Source of the DNA: Mycobacterium triplex
GTDB lineage: Bacteria > Actinomycetota > Actinomycetes > Mycobacteriales > Mycobacteriaceae
Direction: 5' to 3'
Assembly: GCF_000689255.1 (NCBI RefSeq)
Contig: NZ_HG964447.1
Coordinates: 124,001 to 188,000 of the forward strand
Length of the DNA: 64,000 nucleotides
Shown in pieces: positions 42,423 to 50,724 of the stretch. The notes under the pieces are model-generated. The model did no database searches, was not told the DNA's origin, and saw nothing but the letters and a program-made list of their open reading frames with translations. Positions within the stretch are counted from its first letter, which is position 1; each line of letters starts with the position of its first letter. The position numbers and the translations under genes were made by a program.

Positions 42423-42793
42423 CCCCGGCTCCCTCGCAAATTCATCGTGATGGCCGGCCCCGGTCTCAACCCGATTCTCACAGCGGCTATCACTGCACCG
42501 CTTGAGACTTCTGGAAGTGCTGGAGGAGAACTCTCTCAACGATTTCCGTGCCGAAACTCGGCCGATGGGATGCGGGCCTTCCACTGTGGCTTTCCCGCCT
42601 GCGGACACGTCTGGTTGCCAGGCGGTCCTCCGAGGGAGGCCTCGCGTCCACCTCAAACCGCCGGAAGCCAGTCCGGCTCGATGAAAACTGGCCACTTCGA
42701 CAAAAGAACGATCGGCGATTTCGCTCCGCAGGCCTGTCGCCAGGGGTACCTTTTTCTGGCCAGGCGACCGGTGGCCCGATAGAAGGTGGAACG
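42423..42793. other. Gene-poor stretch
   Basis: Several short open frames occur on both strands but none has an SD, a signal peptide or a recognisable motif. I see no hairpin or repeat of note. The last bases supply the SD (AGAAGGTGG) of the next gene. Confidence 0.5.
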
Positions 42794-43132
42794 ATGATAG
42801 CCGTGCGGTGGACGTCGACCCCGCTTGTCACCGCGGTTGCCGCGTTGCTGGCGCTGGCGCCGCTGGCGAAGGCGGATCCTCTCACCGCCTATGATGTGCA
42901 GTTCATCAACGCGCTAGCCGAGGTTCAGTGGCACACGTCGAGCCCGACGACCACCGTCCGGTTGGGGCATGACGTATGTAACGGGATATCGATGCAGGGA
43001 TTGACCCCCCGGCAATCGGCCAACAGTGGGAGTTGGTGGGTGGTCCCTCCGGGCAGCGCCGGCGCGTTCGCGTTCGTCAAGACAGCGATCAGGTTCTATT
43101 GCCCGCAATACCTTTCAGCAGTCGACTGGTAA
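42794..43132 (+). CDS. DUF732-type small secreted protein
   Basis: 112 residues from ATG 42794. Signal peptide cleaved near LAKADP. The mature part has YDVQFINALAEV...VRLGHDVCNGISMQGLTPRQSANS and ends AIRFYCPQYL, matching the DUF732 layout (short helices, one disulfide between VC and YCP). Very common in mycobacteria; function unknown. Confidence 0.82.
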   Translation: MIAVRWTSTPLVTAVAALLALAPLAKADPLTAYDVQFINALAEVQWHTSSPTTTVRLGHDVCNGISMQGLTPRQSANSGSWWVVPPGSAGAFAFVKTAIRFYCPQYLSAVDW

Positions 43133-43181
43133 CGGGCCGTGGGTGGGGTTAGGCCCTCGCGAAGACGATAGGAAGGTCAGG

Positions 43182-43481
43182 ATGACGAGGGACAGAAAGC
43201 TTTTGGTAATCGCCATCGCCGCTGTCGTCGCCGTGGTTGTCCTGGTGTGGGGTGTTTCCACCCATGGTTTCAAGGACATGCGTTCATACAACTTGGGGCA
43301 TAACGCAGGACTTCAGGACAAGAACTCACGCTACCCAGCCGGATGCGTCACGATGCTGCTGCTGGCCCTAGAGAGCAGTGATGCGGCAGGTCTCGACCAA
43401 GACGACTTCAACTCTGGTTGCAAGGACTCTGGAGACTGGTCAGGCATTAAGGGAGCCCCTGATCAGCCCAAACTCGGCTGA
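43182..43481 (+). CDS. Small membrane-anchored protein
   Basis: 99 residues from ATG 43182, preceded by GGAAGG. One N-terminal membrane helix (LLVIAIAAVVAVVVLVWGV) then an outer segment with two cysteines (AGCVTM, SGCKDSG). The motif YNLGHNAG followed by a Cys-bounded helix occurs in small mycobacterial membrane proteins I cannot name. Follows the DUF732 gene by 49 bases. Confidence 0.65.
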   Translation: MTRDRKLLVIAIAAVVAVVVLVWGVSTHGFKDMRSYNLGHNAGLQDKNSRYPAGCVTMLLLALESSDAAGLDQDDFNSGCKDSGDWSGIKGAPDQPKLG

Positions 43482-43567
43482 GTTACTCTCTGCCTGCCAT
43501 CATGGCAAGGTGATGGGTGCTACGGATTATGGCCTTCTGATCGCCATCGGCCAGGCACTGCCCTGAC

Positions 43568-43831
43568 GTGAGGATGGCACGATTGACCGACATGGAGGAA
43601 GACCTGCCTACCGTCAGCGTGCGTTTGTGGCGTGCCGACGCGATCGTCTTGTTCGACTGGTTGGCCCATACTGATCTGAACACGGTGCCGATCACGCATC
43701 CGGCGCAAAAGCAGGCGCTGGCTGATCTTTTGACCCGGTTCGAATGGGCGGCCGATGCGGATGTGACCGCGGCGACTGCTGACGAGGTCGCGGCGGCCCA
43801 AGCAGAAGTGTCGCGCGACATGGGCTGGTGA
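43568..43831 (+). CDS. Small acidic cytoplasmic protein
   Basis: 87 residues from GTG 43568 (ATG 43574 is also in frame). The sequence TVSVRLWRADAIVLFDWLAHTDLNTVPITHPAQKQALADLLTRFE is well structured and has the look of a conserved domain, but I cannot name it. It ends 40 bases before the first 91-bp repeat. Confidence 0.6.
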   Translation: MRMARLTDMEEDLPTVSVRLWRADAIVLFDWLAHTDLNTVPITHPAQKQALADLLTRFEWAADADVTAATADEVAAAQAEVSRDMGW

Positions 43832-43871
43832 GGGAACAGAATCCGTTCGTGGCGGTGCTGACGAGCCTGCT

Positions 43872-43962
43872 GTCAAGATTGACCAACAGAGTCAAACCGG
43901 CGGCAACCGGAGCGGCACCAGAATTCGCGAACAACGGACGTCACGACTGCCCGCCAAAGCCA
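43872..43962 (+). repeat. 91-bp direct repeat, left copy
   Basis: This block matches 53010-53100 over 91 bases without gaps and with ten differences, in the same orientation. It starts with an imperfect palindrome GTCAAGATTGAC and ends CCGCCAAAGCCA. The two copies bound 9.0 kb that hold the HEPN-motif gene, type IV-B operon, CysH operon and TetR-AtpE operon. Confidence 0.85.
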
Positions 43963-44094
43963 TCGGGTCTTGTACGCGGCTGCCAACGCGGGCGCGTACA
44001 TCTCCACGTGAAGCGCTCGCTGTGGGTCCAATCATCAGTACGAAGACGAACTCGACGCTCAGTGCGCGCATGGCTTCGTAGGTACCGTGGTCGA

Positions 44095-45195
44095 GTGTCT
44101 GACGAAGAAATGGCCGCATCGGAGCACGGCGTGCATCTGGAATGGTGGTACGACCTGGACCGGCCTTTTCTAGCCGAAGTGGACTTGCTTGCCGCCAGGT
44201 CAAGCTACTCGACGTCGTTCGTTACAGAGGACGGCGTCTTCGCCGCGACTGTACGTCTGCCACGGACGCCCGACGCTGAAACCGGGCTTGCGGATTATTT
44301 GGCGCCTCCGCGCGATTGGGCGGCAGCGCTACCCACGCCCGATGAAGAATGGGGAATCCACTACAAGGACCATACGCTGGGCTTCAAAGGTGTTGTCATC
44401 AAACGTCTTGCCTTCAGCATTCAGGCTGGGCCGGAGGTCGTGGAGCCCGCCATACGTTCGGAGTGGGGGCAGGACCTTCTAGCGTTGGAGATTCTCAACA
44501 CGATTGATACCTGGTGGGAGAATGTCAGGACATGGCTCGAGATTGCAACTAACCAACGCCTCGCACAAGTCGGCCACGAGGCCAGCGATTGGTTAAACCC
44601 GAATACGCGGACGTCGATATGGACGGTCGACGAAAGCGGGGAAAGGAAGCCGTTGAGGGCCGGCGGCACTGTTGTTCAGGGCCCTGAGCGAGTCCTCGGT
44701 GTGACCGCAACGATTCTGCAGGATTGCTTGGCGCTCGCACACATTGAGCCGCCACTGGCATGGACTCTGTTGCGGGACGCGCGCGCTCTGCAAAACGCCG
44801 ATCAGTACCGCCGCTCGGTCATCGATGCAGCCACTGCAGCAGAGCTGGCTGCGACCAAGCTGGTTGACGATCTGCTAGTGGGAACCGAGTCGGGGGAGCG
44901 AGCAAGGCTCCTCCGCGACCGAAGCCATCAGGGACTTGGAGGGAAGGCAGTACTGCTGAGGGAATTGGGGCAGGGCCCTTCGGAGGGTTTCAAAACTGAT
45001 CTAGTGGCCAGGCGAAATGACGCTGTGCACGAAGGGATAGATCTGAAATATCTCGAGTGGCAGGCGGCGTTTCGTGCGGCGTTAGCCCTTGTCGAGCAAG
45101 GCTTTCCACTGCCCACGGCGCCGGGTTCAAGCGGGCCGCTAACGTGTTATTGGTCTCAGGCCGTAGAAGCGCAGAATGTCCATTCGTGGCCGTGA
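44095..45195 (+). CDS. HEPN-motif protein, possible defence ribonuclease
   Basis: 366 residues from GTG 44095; the frame is open back to 43828 but that part covers the repeat and reads as non-protein. The N-terminal 200 residues are mixed alpha/beta (EWWYDLDRPFLAEVDLLAA; a tryptophan-rich middle WWENVRTWLEIA). The C-terminal 100 residues are helical and contain ARRNDAVHEG, with Arg307-Asn308 and His312, the RNxxxH catalytic motif of HEPN ribonucleases. HEPN proteins with unknown sensor halves are common in defence islands. Convergent with the csf operon, ten bases apart. Confidence 0.6.
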   Translation: MSDEEMAASEHGVHLEWWYDLDRPFLAEVDLLAARSSYSTSFVTEDGVFAATVRLPRTPDAETGLADYLAPPRDWAAALPTPDEEWGIHYKDHTLGFKGVVIKRLAFSIQAGPEVVEPAIRSEWGQDLLALEILNTIDTWWENVRTWLEIATNQRLAQVGHEASDWLNPNTRTSIWTVDESGERKPLRAGGTVVQGPERVLGVTATILQDCLALAHIEPPLAWTLLRDARALQNADQYRRSVIDAATAAELAATKLVDDLLVGTESGERARLLRDRSHQGLGGKAVLLRELGQGPSEGFKTDLVARRNDAVHEGIDLKYLEWQAAFRAALALVEQGFPLPTAPGSSGPLTCYWSQAVEAQNVHSWP

Positions 45196-45205
45196 TGCGA
45201 GCCTG

Positions 45206-45925
45206 CTAGCGGGCTGGTTGGTAGGCGTTGGCGCGGCTCGCAGGGTGCAGGTACGGGGGCCGGACGGCGGCGGTACCCAGCTGTCCTGTCTGGACACCGG
45301 GGGTGTGGGTGAGGCAGCGCACCGGCGTTGTGCGGCCGAGTACGCCGGGCTCGTGTTCGTGGCCGGCGGCCCAGCGTGAGATATCGGGGGTTTCGGTGAC
45401 TTCCCATCGTGTGACGAGGCCTTCTCCGACCCCGCGGTGCTTGCCGATCGAAAAGAGGTCGGTGAGCAGCTCACGGATGAGGTCGGCGTCGCCGACGGCG
45501 CGCCAGGTCAAGGTCGCGGCGGGATGCGCCATGACAGGGACGATGCGCTTTTGATAGCGGCCCTGGGCGTCGGAAACTGCTTGGCTTCCAATGACGGGGG
45601 TCAGCTGCTGAAGCCGGCCCCGATTCGTGCGTGAGGTGCGCCAGCGCATGTCGGGGTCGGTGACGTGATGGGGGTGGAGGTCGGCGAAGGTGGCCATCCA
45701 GTGCCAGTCGGCGTCAGAGGTGGGATTGCCGCATTTGGCGAGGGGAAGGTCCAGTGTCTCAGGGTCTTTGGTGTGCTGATAGGTGAACTCTTCGCCCGCT
45801 GTGCGGGCGGCCCACTTACGGCGGTGCCACAGTACTGAGGCGAGTAATCCATCCAAGGCCACGCCCCAGGGGCGGGACAGCACGACACCGTGTGGTGTGG
45901 TGGCGGTGATCTGCAGAGCAATCAT
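45206..45925 (-). CDS. csf3: Csf3 (Cas5-like), type IV-B CRISPR complex
   Basis: 239 residues from ATG 45925. Starts with a RAMP-like strand and loop, ALQITATTPHGVVLSRPWGVALDGLLASVLW, and has a later glycine-rich turn IGKHRGVGEGLV. Position after csf2 with a nine-base gap matches the order csf1-cas11-csf2-csf3 of type IV-B operons. In the complex Csf3 caps the 5' end of the guide RNA. No cas6-like (csf5) or dinG (csf4) gene is present, which separates IV-B from IV-A. Confidence 0.82.
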   Translation of the reverse strand: MIALQITATTPHGVVLSRPWGVALDGLLASVLWHRRKWAARTAGEEFTYQHTKDPETLDLPLAKCGNPTSDADWHWMATFADLHPHHVTDPDMRWRTSRTNRGRLQQLTPVIGSQAVSDAQGRYQKRIVPVMAHPAATLTWRAVGDADLIRELLTDLFSIGKHRGVGEGLVTRWEVTETPDISRWAAGHEHEPGVLGRTTPVRCLTHTPGVQTGQLGTAAVRPPYLHPASRANAYQPAR

Positions 45926-45934
45926 GTGTGTGTG

Positions 45935-46801
45935 TCAACTCAGTTGCGATAGCGTGGTGATCGCCTCGTCGCGGTGAGCGGTTAGGTCCGCTGCCCAGTC
46001 GATGTTGTCGCTGGGCAGATTTCCGCGAAGCGTGGTCGCGGTGACGGTGGCGGTGACCTGTCCGTGGCCGGCGGCGATGCGGCCGCCGAGGTGTCCTCGG
46101 GTGGCGAATTCGTCCAGGACGGAAAGCAGAAATGCTGCTTGGATGGGGGTGGCGTTGGTGAGTCGAACCCAGGTCTGAAGTCGGGTTCCGGCCGGCAGCG
46201 TCTCCACCCCGAATCGTCCGAGCGGACTGCTGTTTTCATCCGAGTCCGTGCTGGGAGGCCAGGCGGTGGTGGTGCGGTGATCGGACAGGTGGCTAAACGA
46301 TTCTTCTGCGACGCCAAGCACGGCAGACAAGGCTTTGGATCGCGGTGGGCGGGGCAGGATGTGGGAGAGTTCGGCGATCTCGGGCAGCACCTTGCCGACG
46401 TCCAGTAGCCCCGACATGATGCGGCCCGACGCCGCCCCGCCGAATACCGCGACCTGGGGCAGTAGAGCCTTGAGGCGGCGTTCTTGCTCGTCAGTAAGGG
46501 GCCGCGCGGATTTGGCCAGCCGGCCGCCGTTGGTGAGTAGGTGTGCTGCCGGGATGGGCAGGGCGGTGTCTTCGTAGTTGAGCACGGCGGCGGTCAGTGA
46601 CTCTCCGATGCGGCGCAAGATGCCGCGGAAGCCGCTGCCCGACACGATCGGGACAAGTATCACTTCACCGGTAGGGGTGATGATTTTTTCTCGGCGGAAC
46701 AAGGCGAAATTGTCGGTGCCGATGGCGCTGTAGTCCTCGCGGTGCACGATCGAGGATCGGGCCAAGACGTCGATGTCGAAGTGAACGCTGATCAAGCTCA
46801 C
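45935..46801 (-). CDS. csf2: Csf2 (Cas7-like backbone), type IV-B
   Basis: 288 residues from GTG 46801, overlapping the preceding stop (GTGA). Cas7-type features: an N-terminal strand ISVHFDIDVLARSSIVHREDYSAIGTDNFALFRREKIIT, then VPIVSGSGFRGILRR, and a C-terminal glycine-rich loop RGHLGGRIAAGHGQV. Several Csf2 copies form the helical backbone along the guide RNA in type IV complexes. A type IV-B complex from a Mycobacterium plasmid has been solved, so this host range is expected. Confidence 0.85.
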   Translation of the reverse strand: MSLISVHFDIDVLARSSIVHREDYSAIGTDNFALFRREKIITPTGEVILVPIVSGSGFRGILRRIGESLTAAVLNYEDTALPIPAAHLLTNGGRLAKSARPLTDEQERRLKALLPQVAVFGGAASGRIMSGLLDVGKVLPEIAELSHILPRPPRSKALSAVLGVAEESFSHLSDHRTTTAWPPSTDSDENSSPLGRFGVETLPAGTRLQTWVRLTNATPIQAAFLLSVLDEFATRGHLGGRIAAGHGQVTATVTATTLRGNLPSDNIDWAADLTAHRDEAITTLSQLS

Positions 46802-47265
46802 CCGCGGGCCGCTTTCCGTTGTTCGGCAACAGCTTCGGCGATGATGCGCACTCGCAGCAGCAGTGCCGGCAGACTGTCACGTAGCACGGCGATGACGGGT
46901 AGCGACGGTTGGCGTAGCAGCATGGCTAGCTCGAGGCGTCGATCCCGCTGCCGGGGCGCGCAGACCTCGAGCTGTATGGACACATCAGACCACCAGCGAT
47001 CCAGGGTGTCGGCGCGGTAGGCGGCACGGCGAACTCGACCGGGCAGCAGCTCGTCCCAGTAGGTTTTGCGGTATCGCGGGTCGGCGAGCCAGCTTCTCTC
47101 CCAGTCGATGCTGTAGTGCAGTAGCAGCAGCAGCCGTTCAGCGGTGTCGGCGGGACTGGGCCGGGCGGCTTCTTTCGTTTCGGCGTCCGGGGCGGGTTCG
47201 TCGAAGGGGGGCAGTTCGGGAACCAGGGCACGCCACGCCTGGGTGGGAGTGGGAGCTGCCGTCAT
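46798..47265 (-). CDS. cas11: Cas11-like small subunit, type IV-B
   Basis: 155 residues, all helical, rich in Arg and Leu: ERLLLLLHYSIDWERSWLADPRYRKTYWDELLPGRVRRAAYRADTLDRWW. Size, fold and place between csf1 and csf2 fit the small (Cas11) subunit that lines the belly of type IV-B complexes. No sequence motif is diagnostic, so the call rests mainly on context. Confidence 0.75.
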   Translation of the reverse strand: MTAAPTPTQAWRALVPELPPFDEPAPDAETKEAARPSPADTAERLLLLLHYSIDWERSWLADPRYRKTYWDELLPGRVRRAAYRADTLDRWWSDVSIQLEVCAPRQRDRRLELAMLLRQPSLPVIAVLRDSLPALLLRVRIIAEAVAEQRKAARG

Positions 47266-47320
47266 GGGTGAAGCGTAAATGGCCCGGCAGTCACCGGGTG
47301 GTGATCGCTCGGCGCGCGGG

Positions 47321-48025
47321 TTAGGGCTGAGGCGTCGGCATGGTGGTGAGGGCGCGAGCTGCTGCCCACAGTGGCGGGACGGTGCGCCATATCTGCAGTG
47401 CTGTCCAGGCAGCCAGGATGCGCCCCCAATGGCTGGACGGCTGAGCGCGCAGTAACCGCGAGGGAGGCGCCGGATGGCTCAGCTGGGTCCAGGTTGCGCC
47501 CACGGTGGTGCGCAGCCAGATCAGGTCGGTCAGCCGGGTCGCCGCAGCGGCATCCCAGGGCACGACGAGACCATCGGTGGCGAGATGTCCCCATTGGGCG
47601 GTCGGCAGGATGTGGCGGCGTCGAGCGGTCGGAAGGATCGCGGCTTGAGAGGTCGGCAAGGCGCCGCCAGCGAGCGCGTCAGCCAATGCGGCACCGGTGG
47701 AGTACTCCGTCACGGTCGTCGCAGTGACCAGTAAAGCCAGTTGTGTGGTGGGAGGGGTGCTGTAGGCCCAGGCGCATGGCACACAGAGCCGGCGGGATCC
47801 GAATGGCCAGGCGTCGAAACCGGTGAACTTCTCAGAAATGATGCGCGAGCTCAGCACGGTCGGCCCCTCTTCGCCGCAGCGCCCGCAGCGGCCATCTACC
47901 GGCGACGGCGCGTCCACGGCGGGTCGACCGGCGGCAACCCATGCCGCGGCGGCGGGATCGGAAAGCATGCTGGCGCCACGATACGGCCGGATCGGTTGGT
48001 ATCGTGAGCGACACGAAACGCACAC
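47321..48025 (-). CDS. csf1: Csf1 (type IV large subunit) with zinc finger
   Basis: Up to 234 residues from GTG 48025; ATG 47968 (MLSDPAAAAWVAAGRP) looks like where the family normally begins and may be the true start. DGRCGRCGEEGP and later RRLCVPCAWAY form a four-cysteine zinc finger, the hallmark of Csf1. The rest is mainly helical. First gene of the csf operon, divergent from the ADP-ribosyltransferase-like gene. Csf1 acts as the Cas8-like large subunit. Confidence 0.83.
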   Translation of the reverse strand: MCVSCRSRYQPIRPYRGASMLSDPAAAAWVAAGRPAVDAPSPVDGRCGRCGEEGPTVLSSRIISEKFTGFDAWPFGSRRLCVPCAWAYSTPPTTQLALLVTATTVTEYSTGAALADALAGGALPTSQAAILPTARRRHILPTAQWGHLATDGLVVPWDAAAATRLTDLIWLRTTVGATWTQLSHPAPPSRLLRAQPSSHWGRILAAWTALQIWRTVPPLWAAARALTTMPTPQP

Positions 48026-48050
48026 AGGGGTCGGGTGAGGGTTTCACCTG

Positions 48051-48094
48051 AGGCGGCTCCGGAAGGCTGATTATCAGTCCATCCGGGGCCGCCT
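48051..48094. promoter_or_regulatory. Long inverted repeat in the divergent csf1 region
   Basis: Almost the whole 44-base stretch pairs with itself: AGGCGGC.CCGGA on the left against TCCGGGGCCGCCT on the right, with an inner CTGAT-T-ATCAG dyad; two mismatches and one bulge. On the plus strand it is followed by CTCTTTT. It sits between two divergent operons, so it could be an operator for both, a terminator against read-through, or a structured RNA. No CRISPR repeat is seen here. Confidence 0.6.
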
Positions 48095-48191
48095 CCCTCT
48101 TTTCGGTCTGGCGCGCGCAGCAATCCCGCTTGGTGTCCAGGTTGGCCCATACACTGCCCTTGATCGTCGAGCTAGGGAAGTTTGAGACCGC

Positions 48192-49079
48192 GTGGGTGCC
48201 AAGACCGCCAGACCGAACCGGGAACAACCCGTCGTCGTCGATGTCGAAGGTGGCCCGATCTCCGCGCGCGACGTGAAGGCCGCCCGCGAGGTGGCCGAGG
48301 ATGCGATGACAGAGCGTGGCTTCCAGCGCCTGGCCAACCAGATCACCGACGAACTGCGCGACGCGGACACCTCACTGACCCGGGCGGCTCGCGACCGTGA
48401 TCGCGCCACGCCTCGAGATAGGAGCCATATCGAGTCCGGGCGCCTGCGCGGCGAACTGCCGCCCCGCGAGGAGTTCCGGGAAAGGCTGAGCGGTCGCCAG
48501 CGCAAGATCCGCTCGGCGGTCAAGAACCAGGTGATGGCCGCCGCGCCGGCGTCGCAGCACGCCGCGATCGCGAGCATGCTGACCAGCGAAGACCCCACTG
48601 AGTGGCGGCGCATCAACGAGAAGCTGCACCGCTCGGCGGGTGACGTCCAACAACTGGCGGACACTGATCGGGCGAAGGTGCAGCGCCTCGACAGGGCGAT
48701 CCAGGCGTATGAACGCCTCAACGACCGCACCCACCGCGTCTACGTTGCGGTGAAGCTGCCCGATAACCGTGGCGACATCACCAAGCCCTCCGACCTGCCG
48801 GCTAACCTGCGGCCCGGTGCGAGCATCGCGTTCGACCAGTTCACCCTCACTCGACACAACTTGCATGAGACGCCGGGCCACGACAGCTCCCGGCATGTGG
48901 TGTTCGAGGTTGTGACGAGCCGTGGGATGTATTTGGGTCGCTCCGACAGCGTGGAAGACACCACCCATATCCTCCCGAGAGGAATGCAGTTCGACGTAGC
49001 GTCCGCCGAACACGTCGCCTATGCAACCCGATCCGGAGGCTTCAACGAACGCGTCGTCTTGCAACTGAGGGAGCGGTGA
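48192..49079 (+). CDS. ADP-ribosyltransferase-like protein
   Basis: 295 residues from GTG 48192. The N-terminal 180 residues are charged helices, probably coiled coil. The C-terminal 115 residues resemble the ADP-ribosyltransferase fold: a first strand HRVYVAVKL, a middle strand IAFDQFTLTRHN where the STS motif would lie, and EDTTHILPRGMQFDVASAEHVAY, the part that normally carries the ExE catalytic loop. The usual catalytic Arg and Glu are not clear, so it may be inactive or divergent. First gene of the CysH operon next to the csf operon. Confidence 0.5.
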   Translation: MGAKTARPNREQPVVVDVEGGPISARDVKAAREVAEDAMTERGFQRLANQITDELRDADTSLTRAARDRDRATPRDRSHIESGRLRGELPPREEFRERLSGRQRKIRSAVKNQVMAAAPASQHAAIASMLTSEDPTEWRRINEKLHRSAGDVQQLADTDRAKVQRLDRAIQAYERLNDRTHRVYVAVKLPDNRGDITKPSDLPANLRPGASIAFDQFTLTRHNLHETPGHDSSRHVVFEVVTSRGMYLGRSDSVEDTTHILPRGMQFDVASAEHVAYATRSGGFNERVVLQLRER

Positions 49080-49498
49080 TGACCCCCACCGAATGGATCG
49101 TGCACCCCAACCGATCCGACATTGGATCCGACGAGCCCGGCCGCAACGGTCATTACCGCTCGCTCACCCGCCCGCGGAAGCCGGCCATCGAACCGTGCCT
49201 GGCCCGAGTAAGGCTGCCGCGCAGACTATCCGACGTCGCCGACGCTGATGGCACCATTACCTTCGGCGGCAACGACTGGTGGTTCGTCGTCGGCGCGGCC
49301 CGCACCTTCGTCCGCACCCACATCGACTCAAACGTGCCGCCGCCGTTTGGATTCAAGCGCAACGGACAGTGGTGGTGGTGGGACGACACCACCAGCGTGG
49401 AATCGATTCTCGAAGGCCCAGAGGGCATCGACTACGTCCGCGAATACCTCGCTCGGCTGTTCCCGAGGTGCACCGTCACCGTCAGCGACGCACGATGA
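49079..49498 (+). CDS. Tryptophan-rich small protein of the CysH operon
   Basis: 139 residues from ATG 49079 (GTG 49076 is in frame), overlapping the preceding stop. The middle has GGNDWWFVVGAARTFVRTHID and QWWWWDDTTSVESI, an unusual tryptophan density. No known motif and no membrane segment. Coupled to cysH by an ATGA overlap, so it is probably a partner protein of the CysH-like enzyme. Confidence 0.7.
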   Translation: MTPTEWIVHPNRSDIGSDEPGRNGHYRSLTRPRKPAIEPCLARVRLPRRLSDVADADGTITFGGNDWWFVVGAARTFVRTHIDSNVPPPFGFKRNGQWWWWDDTTSVESILEGPEGIDYVREYLARLFPRCTVTVSDAR

Positions 49499-50334
49499 CC
49501 ACGACGCCGGCCGGACTAGACCTGCACACGTTACGCGGCATCGCCGCCCGCCGGCGCGGGGCCCAGGGCCACCAGCATCTGCTCGACCGCATCGCCGAAC
49601 ACCTCGACGAGAACGACGGGTTCGTATCTTGGAGTGGCGGCAAGGATTCCACCGTCGTAGTCGACCTCGCTCGGCAGGTCGACCCGCACATCCCAGTGGT
49701 GTTCTTCGACAGCGGGCTGCAGTTCCCTGAGACGCTGCGTTATCTGGAGGACCTGGCGCAGGAATGGCAGCTGAACTACCACGTGATCACCGCTGACCCA
49801 GATTTGCTGACGGTGCTGATCGCCGGCGGTGGTTTCGACCATCACGCAGTCGATCGTCGGTTGCGCGGACAGCTCGCCGACATCATGATCACCGGGCCCG
49901 CGGCCGAGGCGCACCGCCGCTACGGCCGCGGATCGCTGTGGGGAGTGCGCGCTGAGGAGTCCCACGGCCGACGGATGCTGTACCGGCGCGGTCTGGGCGC
50001 CGAAACGCGGGCTCGACAGCACAGTTCGCAGTCAGATGTACGCGCGCAAGTCGGCGGAGTGGTGCGCCGAGCGGACGGCACCATTACCTATGGCCCGATC
50101 TGGGACTGGCAACGCTCGCATGTCTTCGAGTACCTGGCCGGCCGCGACATCGAGCCCAACCCGCTCTACCGCAAGCTCGCCGAACTCGGAGTCCCCGAAC
50201 AGCAAATCCGCGTCGACTCGATCATCGACGCCTCCAAGCTGTCCAACGGACACATCGCCTGGCTGCAAAAAGGCTGGCCAGATCTATATGACCGGCTCAG
50301 TCGTGCTCTACCGCGGCTGACTGAATGGACGTGA
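49495..50334 (+). CDS. CysH-like PAPS-reductase-family protein (type IV-B accessory)
   Basis: 279 residues from ATG 49495 in an ATGA overlap. FVSWSGGKDSTVV gives the PP-loop SGGKDS (47-52) that binds ATP-like nucleotides, followed by VVFFDSGLQFPETLRYL as in phosphoadenosine-phosphosulfate reductases. The C-terminal ECGLH motif with the catalytic cysteine of true reductases is absent. CysH-like genes are a known companion of type IV-B csf operons; their job there is unsettled. Loss of the reductase cysteine argues against sulfate assimilation. Confidence 0.88.
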   Translation: MTTTPAGLDLHTLRGIAARRRGAQGHQHLLDRIAEHLDENDGFVSWSGGKDSTVVVDLARQVDPHIPVVFFDSGLQFPETLRYLEDLAQEWQLNYHVITADPDLLTVLIAGGGFDHHAVDRRLRGQLADIMITGPAAEAHRRYGRGSLWGVRAEESHGRRMLYRRGLGAETRARQHSSQSDVRAQVGGVVRRADGTITYGPIWDWQRSHVFEYLAGRDIEPNPLYRKLAELGVPEQQIRVDSIIDASKLSNGHIAWLQKGWPDLYDRLSRALPRLTEWT

Positions 50335-50370
50335 AAGCCGCTGTCGGACTGCGCTATTGGCGGCGGCGCC

Positions 50371-50447
50371 TCCTCCTCCTCCTCCTCCTCCTCTCCTCGT
50401 GGCAGTGCCAATTCATCTGAAATGTCCCCAAAAGGCATATGGGACAT
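50371..50447. repeat. (TCC)7 tract and an inverted repeat downstream of cysH
   Basis: Seven perfect TCC units run from 50371 to 50391 within a longer pyrimidine tract, a plausible slippage site. Shortly after, ATGTCCC (50422-50428) and GGGACAT (50441-50447) form a perfect dyad around 12 bases. I see no gene between 50335 and 50714 on either strand. Confidence 0.6.
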
Positions 50448-50688
50448 AAGGTAAGAGGCACAGCGGTTGTTATCTACTCGCGTTGGCGCGATTGCCGGCC
50501 GCTGGCCCTGTGTGCCGATCTCAGCGTCGTTTGTTCGTGAATCCTGACGTCGGCGCCCGTTTTCCCGGTCGAGTATTTGCGAATGTGGGCGTCGCGAATT
50601 CCGTGAGATGGCGGCCGGTTGGCGCACCGCTCTGCGGCATGCACGTAAAGGCCGAGGAACCGCGTACGTGGGCGCACGCTTTCGCGCG

Positions 50689-50724
50689 CTGATCGCTTGA
50701 TCTAATATCAGAGTATGCGATCAG
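50689..50724 (+). promoter_or_regulatory. TetR-gene promoter and operator
   Basis: Perfect 8-base arms CTGATCGC (50689-50696) and GCGATCAG (50717-50724) enclose an inner dyad TGAT-CTAAT-ATCA. TAATAT (50703-50708) is a -10 box that puts the transcript start at or next to the ATG at 50715, so the message is probably leaderless. The dyads overlap promoter and start codon, the normal layout for self-repression by a TetR protein. Confidence 0.7.

Noticed and set aside
43828..44094. N-terminal extension of the HEPN-motif protein
   Set aside because: It translates the 91-bp repeat and reads as basic non-protein sequence; the other repeat copy is not in the same coding context.
45206..48025. Type III (Csm/Cmr) assignment for the RAMP genes
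   Set aside because: No Cas10 gene and the zinc-finger first gene, small subunit and CysH neighbour fit type IV-B better.
49495..50334. True sulfate-assimilation PAPS reductase
   Set aside because: The C-terminal catalytic-cysteine motif is absent and no other sulfur genes are nearby.
50166..50627. Minus-strand frame with a Glu run over the TCC tract
   Set aside because: The Glu run simply translates the trinucleotide repeat, and the frame overlaps the end of cysH.
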